The translations under genes and the position numbers were made by a program. 10,396 nt of DNA, from assembly GCA_016933985.1 (NCBI GenBank), contig JAFGTU010000033.1:1-10396 (forward strand), in the 5' to 3' direction. Below the pieces are notes generated by a model. It saw only the letters and a program-made list of their open reading frames with translations, had not been told where the DNA came from and made no database searches. Below, piece by piece: positions 1 to 5,612 of the stretch. Source of the DNA: Sedimentisphaerales bacterium. GTDB taxonomy: Bacteria > Planctomycetota > Phycisphaerae > Sedimentisphaerales > Anaerobacaceae. Position 1 is the first letter of the stretch; every line of letters begins with the position of its first letter.

Positions 1-233
1 AACTCGAAATTCAAAACGGGGCGTAACACATTGAAACAAAAAGAGTTATGGAAGTCGTTTTAGAAAAACGTGCATAAAAAACAAGAATTTGATGGTTTGT
101 AGTACGGATGAGCACTATTTTTCGCGATTCCGGAGAATGACACATTGTGCTATGTTCTTATCGAAACAAGACTTATATGGTTCTGCGTCTTACAAGCCGT
201 CAGTTTGAGCACATACCACTTACTATAACTATT

Positions 234-261
234 TTGAGTCTGTTAGTTTGATATGTATTAT
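234..261 (+). promoter_or_regulatory. Possible distal sigma70-like promoter
   Basis: TTGAGT at 234-239 and TATTAT at 256-261 are separated by 16 bases in AT-rich DNA, a reasonable match to -35 and -10 elements. If used, it would give a leader of about 295 bases to gene 1. Nothing equivalent lies before gene 2, so it lacks the paralogue support that the proximal promoter has. Such matches also occur by chance in AT-rich sequence. Confidence 0.2.
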
Positions 262-288
262 ACTCCTCGTAGCTTGGCCGTCAAGCAG

Positions 289-315
289 AATCCCCAATAA
301 AGGCAGACGGGGATT
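289..315. repeat. Inverted repeat, 7-bp stem
   Basis: AATCCCC (289-295) and GGGGATT (309-315) are perfect reverse complements around a 13-base loop. No T-run follows on either strand, so it is not a standard intrinsic terminator. It could be a protein-binding site or chance. Confidence 0.3.
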
Positions 316-433
316 GAGACACGATAAGCCGTTGATACCGTGCATAACGAAGATTTCTACAGTGGAAGACGCACTTTGGGGCGCGACGCCATTGCGATTA
401 ATATTAGGATGGATGGATTTGAGGTAGAAGGGA

Positions 434-462
434 TTGACGAAGTTGGCCGAATATGTTAGGAT
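434..462 (+). promoter_or_regulatory. Sigma70-like promoter of gene 1
   Basis: TTGACG (-35, 434-439) and TAGGAT (-10, 457-462) are exactly 17 bases apart, and TGT directly before the -10 makes an extended -10 element. The same arrangement, with TAAGAT as -10 and also a 17-base spacer, sits before the paralogous gene 2, and much of the spacer is shared (CGAATATGTTA). Transcription would start near 469, giving a 5' leader of about 95 bases. Conservation between the two otherwise divergent intergenic regions is the main support. Confidence 0.6.
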
Positions 463-564
463 GGGCAATAAGTGATGGTATGGTGTTGCCTTAGCATCCG
501 ATAATTCTCCGTCGTCGGGGGGGGGCGTTTTGGCCCTGTGGATTGCATGTTTATGGTGCATTAG
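463..564 (+). promoter_or_regulatory. 5' leader of gene 1 with shared CATCCGATAA box and G9 tract
   Basis: The leader contains CATCCGATAA at 495-504, which recurs exactly in the leader of gene 2 at 5542-5551, preceded in both by a GGTAT-like and TGCC-containing stretch. A run of nine G lies at 517-525. No purine-rich Shine-Dalgarno sequence is visible just before the ATG at 565. A five-codon reading frame (ATG at 547, stop TAG at 562-564) abuts the start codon and is in the same frame, so the TAG blocks any longer N-terminus. Confidence 0.45.
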
Positions 565-3500
565 ATGCTGAAATCTTTGAGAATCGGGCTATTGGCGCTG
601 GTCTTATTCTTTGCATGGCCGGCGGCGGGTGAGTGCCCCCAGGGAGATTTGACCGGAGACTGTCTGGTTGATTTCGACGACGTGCGGGCCCTTGCGAGTC
701 AGTGGCTGTATCCTCCCGACAGCGATAGCGAAGCGGACTTGGATGGTTTTGGCGGCGTTGAATCGCGAGATTTTGCCCTGCTGGCAGAGCGGTGGTCCGA
801 ATCGGGCATCCCGTTAGTGATAAACGAGTTCGTCGCTTCGAACAGCAACGGAGCTACGGATCCACAGCTCGAAAGGGATGACTGGATAGAGATATACAAC
901 GCCGGGGATCACACAATTGAGCTTGCAGGGATGTACCTGACGGACGACCTCGAAGATCCTACAAAATGGCAGATTCCGACGGGCTCGGCATTAACGAGAA
1001 TTGGTGTGGGCGGGCACGTTGTGATATGGGCCGACGAGGACGTAGGCGACAATCCGAACGGCCTGCACGCGGACTTTCAACTCAGCATCGGGGGCGAGGA
1101 GATCGGGCTGTTTACGGAGAGTCGGATTGACGGCCAGATTATTCTTGTTGACAGCATTGAGTTTTCGGCCCAGGAAAGCGATATTTCGTATGGTCGATAC
1201 CCGGACGGGAGCAAGACGTGGCGGTGGTTCACCTCTCCAAGTCCGGGTTGGGCCAATACCGGCGGATATGCAGACTTCGTCTCCGAGGTTGAGTTCAGCC
1301 ACGAGCGTGGTTTCTATGACAGTGCGATCCATGTGACGCTCGCCTGTGATTCAGAAGGGGCGGCGATCTATTACACGACCAACGGCGAGGAACCGGGCGT
1401 TCCGTCCGGTCGCACCGTGACGGGCACATTCTATACCGGTCCGATTACAATCGACAAAACGACGTGTCTTCGCGCGATGGCTCGGATAACGGGGTGGAAG
1501 CCGACAGACGTCGTGACGCAAACTTATGTTTTTATCGGGGACGTCAAGACGCAGTCTTCGGGGGGGCAAGCTCCGGGGGCTGAATGGCCTCTGCCCGGCA
1601 GGTTAAACAATCAGATTATCGACTATGGCATGGACCCGGACGTAGTTAATAATTACACGTACAGAGACCTGATTGACGATGCACTACTTGCTATTCCTTC
1701 GATTTCGATTGTTACGGACCTGAAGAACTTGTTCAGTGTTACTACAGGGATATACGTACACCCTGGAAACGATGGGGCGGATTGGGAGCGGCCCGCCTCG
1801 GTGGAATTGATCAATCCGGACGGCAGCGAGGATTTTCAAATCAACTGCGGTCTGCGGATTCGAGGCGGGTACAGCCGGAGCACGGACAATCCGAAACATG
1901 CGTTTCGACTTTTCTTCGGGACTGAATACGGGGGAAAGTTGGAGTTCCCTCTGTTCGGTGATGAAGGGGTTGACGAATTCTGGAACGTGGATTTGCGATG
2001 CAGCCAGAACTACTCCTGGAGTTTCAACGGCAGCGCAGAGAACACTGCGGTGCGTGAAGTGTTCTCTCGCGACCTGCAGGGCGAGATGGGGCATTATTAC
2101 ACTCGAAGCCGAGCTTACCATTTGTATCTGAACGGCCAGTATTGGGGTCTGTTTCAAACTCAAGAACGGTCGGAGGCCTCATACGCCAGCTCATATATGG
2201 GGGGCGAGAAGGATGATTACGACGTGATGAAAGTCGATACATCGGGTTATGTGATGTGGCCGACAGATGGGGACAATGTTGCGTACCGTCGGCTGTACGA
2301 TGCGGCGATGGCGGGATTTACGAACAATACGGCCTACTACCGTGCTCAGGGGATGAATCCTGACGGGACGATAAATCCGAGCTATGAGAGGATGCTCGAC
2401 GTCGATGATCTGATTGATTTTATGATCATCGAATACTACACAGGGGATAGAGACGGCCCCGGGTCGCGTTTCGTCAACAGGCCCAACAACACGTATTGTA
2501 TTTACAGCCGGGTGAATCCCGACGGATGGAAGAGCTTTCAGCACGACAACGAGCACACGCTCGGCGTCAGCAGCAGTGAAACGAACATGGTGTCGCCCTT
2601 AACGACGGCGGGCTCGCAGTTTCAGTATTTCAACCCTCACTGGCTTCATGAGCGGCTGGCCGGGCAAAACGCCGACTACCGGATGCGTTTTGCCGATCAT
2701 GTATATAAGCATTTTTTCAACGGCGGTTTGTTGACGCCGAGTGTCTGCCAGGCCCGGATAAGCAAGCGCGTCGCAGAGATTGAAATGGCGATTATTGCCG
2801 AGTCGGCACGGTGGGGCGACGCGAAGCAGGCATCTCCATTTACGAGGGACACCCATTGGCGGCCCGAGATCAACGACCTGCTATACAATTATATCCCGCC
2901 TCGCACGGATGTAGTTCTTGCCCAGTTGAAATCTGCGGGGTGGTACCCGATCATTAACCCGCCGTCTTTGAGCAAGACCGACTCGCACGTGAGTAGTGCG
3001 TTTGATTTGGTCTTGAGCGCACCGGGAAACACGATTTACTACACGGACGACGGCTCGGACCCGCGTTCTCCGGGCGGGGCCGTGAGCTCGTCGGCCAAGC
3101 TTTACATCGGGCCGATCCATATCGCCGTCAGCACAATCATAAAGGCCCGGGCGTGGACGAGCAGCAGTGTGTGGAGCGCTCTGAGGGAGGCGGCGTATGC
3201 CGTCGGACCGGTTGCCGAGAACCTGCGTATTACAGAGATGATGTATCATCCGCTCGATTGGGGCGACCCTGAGGACCCCAACAGAGAATTCATCGAGCTT
3301 ACGAACATAGGGAGCGAATCCATCAATCTAAATCTGGTGCATTTTACCAATGGAATCGATTTCACTTTCGGGAATATTGAGCTGGGCCCTCGCGAATATG
3401 TGTTAGTTGTGCGGAACCAGGCGGCGTTCGAGGCATACTATCAAGGGACATCGGGGATTATTGCCGGGGAGTACTCCGGCAGGCTGGATAACGGGGGCGA

Positions 3501-5343
3501 GCATGTCGAACTTGCCGATGCCGCAGGCCAAAAGATTCTGAGCTTCGACTACAAAGACGGCTGGTACGATTTGACCGACGGGTCGGGACTCAGCCTGACG
3601 ATAAGGGACCCGAGCAACAGCGTTGCATACGCCTGGGACAACAGGCTGGCCGCATACTGGAAACTTGATGACGGTTCGGGCACGACTGCGACGGACAGTG
3701 TCGGTGACAGCGACGGCATATTGCACGGGAACGCAGCCTGGACATTCGGGCGGATTAACGGGGCGATAAGCTTTGACGGAGCCGGGGATTATGTCTCCTT
3801 TTCCAGCCTTGCCACGTTAGCCGGAGACAATCTGACAGTTCAAGCATGGGTGCGCATGAATGATTCGGCCAGTTTTTACGTTAATCCTATAGTTATGCAG
3901 CATACTCTGCTTAGCGAAGGCTACCGTCTTCAGGTCTTCGAAGACAGGCCCACATTCTCTATTATGGCAGTGCCTCGCGGGATAACAATTCGCGTTGAGT
4001 CGCCTGATACAATTACTCGAAATCAGTGGCATCACATCGCCGGCACGAATAACGGCTCTGAGCTGAAGATTTATGTTGACGGGGAGTTTAAGGGCAGCGT
4101 TTCGTCGTCCGGCTATACGGGTGTGGAACATGAAGGCTATATTGGCTATGATTATGCGGGAGTAGCGTACTGGAACGGTCTTATCGACGACGTTCGTGTC
4201 TATGACCGGGCCTTGAGCGAATACGAGCTTTCGGCGATGTCGGACTCGACAGAACGCTGGAACGCCAAGGATTCGTGGCGTCCGAGTGCGTATCCGCTCG
4301 GCTCGCCCGGCTGGGACGACAGCGGTATTGTCCCGAATCCCGGCGATGTGGTGATTAACGAGGTTCTGGCGCATGCACACGACTGGGATATGGACTGGAT
4401 CGAGCTGTATAACCCGACCAATGCTCAAATCGATATCGGGAACTGGTACCTCAGCGACAGCTCTTCCAATCTAATGAAATATAGAATCGCGTCGGGAACG
4501 AAGATCAATGCGAAGAGCTACCGGGTCTTCTACGAGCACCTGACTTTCGGGGAATTGAGCAGCGATCCCGGGCGAATTGTGCCTTTTGCTCTGAGCGAGA
4601 ATGGCGATGAGGTATATCTGAGCTCTGCGCAGGCAGGGGTTCTTATGGGGTTCAGGGCGGTGGAAGACTTTGGGGCCTCGGAGCGAAATATATCGTTCGG
4701 GCGATACTACAAGCGAAGCACGGACAGTTTCAACTTTGTTCCAATGGAGCCGAGCGAGAATAATCCGAATAATTACCCGAAGGTCGGCCCAATCGTTATA
4801 AGCGAGATTATGTACCATCCTGACTGGCCCGTCGGCGGGTCGTACACCAACAACAGGTATGAATACGTGGAGCTTCACAATATTACCGGCCAGCCTGTGC
4901 GTTTGTTGGATGATACTACGGGCGTGGCGTGGGCATTCTCCGAGGGGATAGGGTATAGCTTCCCCGCAGAGCCTGACGATGTGACGATTGCCGGAGGCGA
5001 CTATGTTGTTGTGGTTAGAGACATCAATGCGTTCATGTGGCGATATCCGAGCGTGCCTGCGGAGAAGGTCTTCGGGCCATACGAGGGCAAGCTGAGCAAC
5101 TCCGCCGACTGCGTTGAAATCAGTAAGCCGGGCGATAGAGACCAGTTCGGCAGACAGCACTACATTCGCGTTGACAGAGTTTCTTACAGCGACGGATCTC
5201 ATCCCGATGATGAGCCCGGCAGCGTTGACCTATGGCCGGTGGACGCCGACGGGCATGGCAGGTCGCTAACTCGTGTGGCGCCAAATCTTTACGGCAATGA
5301 CCCGAATAACTGGACCGGCTCAGACCCTTCACCCGGACAGTAG
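565..5343 (+). CDS. Secreted CotH-kinase-family protein with dockerin-like, lamin-tail, CHB_HEX and LamG domains (gene 1)
   Basis: A complete 1592-residue protein. Residues 1-22 form a signal peptide. Residues 24-85 hold two dockerin-like EF-hand loops; the first has D28, T30, D32, D36 and D39. Then come LTD-1 (about 83-231), a CHB_HEX sandwich (242-327), the CotH domain (376-800), a second CHB_HEX (798-882, with IYYTDDGSDPR), LTD-2 (from 887), LamG (1029-1225), LTD-3 (1262-1395) and LTD-4 (1409 to the end). CotH landmarks are LRIRGGYSR, K444 in PKHAFRL, LYLNGQYWGL, D630 and D661 in HDNEHTL. CotH proteins are ATP-dependent kinases; Bacillus CotH phosphorylates spore-coat proteins. Here the domain is extracellular and its substrate is unknown. 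The catalytic loop after D630 is about seven residues longer than in gene 2. The start is firm: an in-frame TAG directly precedes the ATG. I see no C-terminal anchor. The domain calls are strong; kinase activity is inferred. Confidence 0.93.
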   Translation: MLKSLRIGLLALVLFFAWPAAGECPQGDLTGDCLVDFDDVRALASQWLYPPDSDSEADLDGFGGVESRDFALLAERWSESGIPLVINEFVASNSNGATDPQLERDDWIEIYNAGDHTIELAGMYLTDDLEDPTKWQIPTGSALTRIGVGGHVVIWADEDVGDNPNGLHADFQLSIGGEEIGLFTESRIDGQIILVDSIEFSAQESDISYGRYPDGSKTWRWFTSPSPGWANTGGYADFVSEVEFSHERGFYDSAIHVTLACDSEGAAIYYTTNGEEPGVPSGRTVTGTFYTGPITIDKTTCLRAMARITGWKPTDVVTQTYVFIGDVKTQSSGGQAPGAEWPLPGRLNNQIIDYGMDPDVVNNYTYRDLIDDALLAIPSISIVTDLKNLFSVTTGIYVHPGNDGADWERPASVELINPDGSEDFQINCGLRIRGGYSRSTDNPKHAFRLFFGTEYGGKLEFPLFGDEGVDEFWNVDLRCSQNYSWSFNGSAENTAVREVFSRDLQGEMGHYYTRSRAYHLYLNGQYWGLFQTQERSEASYASSYMGGEKDDYDVMKVDTSGYVMWPTDGDNVAYRRLYDAAMAGFTNNTAYYRAQGMNPDGTINPSYERMLDVDDLIDFMIIEYYTGDRDGPGSRFVNRPNNTYCIYSRVNPDGWKSFQHDNEHTLGVSSSETNMVSPLTTAGSQFQYFNPHWLHERLAGQNADYRMRFADHVYKHFFNGGLLTPSVCQARISKRVAEIEMAIIAESARWGDAKQASPFTRDTHWRPEINDLLYNYIPPRTDVVLAQLKSAGWYPIINPPSLSKTDSHVSSAFDLVLSAPGNTIYYTDDGSDPRSPGGAVSSSAKLYIGPIHIAVSTIIKARAWTSSSVWSALREAAYAVGPVAENLRITEMMYHPLDWGDPEDPNREFIELTNIGSESINLNLVHFTNGIDFTFGNIELGPREYVLVVRNQAAFEAYYQGTSGIIAGEYSGRLDNGGEHVELADAAGQKILSFDYKDGWYDLTDGSGLSLTIRDPSNSVAYAWDNRLAAYWKLDDGSGTTATDSVGDSDGILHGNAAWTFGRINGAISFDGAGDYVSFSSLATLAGDNLTVQAWVRMNDSASFYVNPIVMQHTLLSEGYRLQVFEDRPTFSIMAVPRGITIRVESPDTITRNQWHHIAGTNNGSELKIYVDGEFKGSVSSSGYTGVEHEGYIGYDYAGVAYWNGLIDDVRVYDRALSEYELSAMSDSTERWNAKDSWRPSAYPLGSPGWDDSGIVPNPGDVVINEVLAHAHDWDMDWIELYNPTNAQIDIGNWYLSDSSSNLMKYRIASGTKINAKSYRVFYEHLTFGELSSDPGRIVPFALSENGDEVYLSSAQAGVLMGFRAVEDFGASERNISFGRYYKRSTDSFNFVPMEPSENNPNNYPKVGPIVISEIMYHPDWPVGGSYTNNRYEYVELHNITGQPVRLLDDTTGVAWAFSEGIGYSFPAEPDDVTIAGGDYVVVVRDINAFMWRYPSVPAEKVFGPYEGKLSNSADCVEISKPGDRDQFGRQHYIRVDRVSYSDGSHPDDEPGSVDLWPVDADGHGRSLTRVAPNLYGNDPNNWTGSDPSPGQ

Positions 5344-5345
5344 AA

Positions 5346-5372
5346 TCGCCGGGAATAGGCCGTCCGCGGCGA
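5346..5372 (+). terminator. Weak hairpin directly after gene 1
   Basis: TCGCCG (5346-5351) and CGGCGA (5367-5372) can pair as a 6-bp GC-rich stem with a 15-base loop, beginning three bases after the stop codon. No T-run follows, so it would be an atypical intrinsic terminator at best. A smaller perfect repeat, GCCTA and TAGGC, lies at 5433-5444. Confidence 0.22.
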
Positions 5373-5474
5373 AGTCTTGGCATATATAGTGAAGATTCCT
5401 AAGCGGCAGTCTGAACTTTCGAGCGGCAAATCGCCTATTTAGGCTTAGACAGGGCTGATTTCGGCTGAAAGACG

Positions 5475-5503
5475 TTGACGAGGCTGGTCGAATATGTTAA
5501 GAT
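5475..5503 (+). promoter_or_regulatory. Sigma70-like promoter of gene 2
   Basis: TTGACG (-35, 5475-5480) and TAAGAT (-10, 5498-5503) with a 17-base spacer and a TGT extended -10, matching the promoter of gene 1 in layout and in much of its spacer. The predicted start near 5510 gives a leader of about 100 bases. Its own promoter, 132 bases after the gene 1 stop, argues that gene 2 is a separate transcription unit rather than only the second gene of an operon. Confidence 0.6.
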
Positions 5504-5521
5504 AAATGGTGGGTGTTGGTA

Positions 5522-5541
5522 TTGTGCCTTCTTGGGCACAA
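5522..5541 (+). promoter_or_regulatory. Hairpin near the 5' end of the gene 2 transcript
   Basis: TTGTGCC (5522-5528) pairs with GGCACAA (5535-5541) as a perfect 7-bp stem with a 6-base loop. It would begin about 12 bases into the predicted transcript and ends immediately before the CATCCGATAA box. The gene 1 leader has no equivalent stem at the matching place. It may protect the mRNA 5' end or bind a regulator; no U-run follows, so it does not look like an attenuator. Confidence 0.35.
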
Positions 5542-5594
5542 CATCCGATAAGCCCTGGCATTAAGCGTGCATATTTAGCCTTCAGCATTTATAC

Positions 5595-5600
5595 GAGGAA
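5595..5600 (+). promoter_or_regulatory. Possible ribosome binding site of gene 2
   Basis: GAGGAA ends 12 bases before the ATG at 5613. The match to Shine-Dalgarno is good but the spacing is longer than ideal. An in-frame TAA at 5562-5564 and the lack of any other ATG after it make 5613 the natural start. The N-terminus it gives (MLKSAKT...) aligns with that of gene 1 (MLKSLRI...). Confidence 0.4.
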
Positions 5601-5612
5601 GCACACAATAAG

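Larger units (their letters stand above)
1..433. other. AT-rich non-coding region upstream of gene 1
   Basis: I see no convincing gene here. The stretch is clearly more AT-rich than the coding DNA that follows, and no plus-strand frame stays open for long. The only structures I can point to are a 7-bp inverted repeat (AATCCCC at 289-295 with GGGGATT at 309-315, 13-base loop), a small 6-bp hairpin at 56-70, and a possible promoter near 234-261. The part from about 400 onward is related to the sequence before gene 2 and belongs to the duplicated promoter block. An upstream gene could end in the first 60 bases, but nothing identifies it. Confidence 0.6.
5436..5551 (+). repeat. Duplicated promoter and leader block (copy 2; copy 1 at about 401-504)
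   Basis: The DNA before gene 2 resembles that before gene 1 from about 25 bases upstream of the -35 element (GATTT followed by a GG..GAA stretch), through the -35, spacer and -10, to the CATCCGATAA box. The rest of the two intergenic regions is not obviously alike. The block therefore appears to have been copied with the gene and then kept under constraint. Confidence 0.55.

Noticed and set aside
1..63. Possible C-terminal tail of an upstream gene (20 codons open to TAG at 61-63)
   Set aside because: Twenty lysine-rich codons open by chance are common in AT-rich DNA, and no motif identifies a protein.
56..70. Small hairpin CGTTTT/AAAACG as a terminator
   Set aside because: The stem is AT-rich with only two GC pairs and a three-base loop. 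No T-run follows on the plus strand, and no gene is established on either side to end there.
229..561. A 110-codon minus-strand frame upstream of gene 1
   Set aside because: It covers the whole conserved promoter and leader of gene 1, has no recognisable domain, and its length owes much to chance in the region near the G-run. The matching intergenic region before gene 2 does not preserve it.
607..636. Possible lipoprotein signal (Cys near the signal peptide end, residue 24)
   Set aside because: The residue before the Cys is Glu in gene 1 and Lys in gene 2, which does not fit a lipobox. The Cys is part of the CP.GDLTGDC segment of the dockerin-like domain, so ordinary signal peptidase cleavage is more likely.
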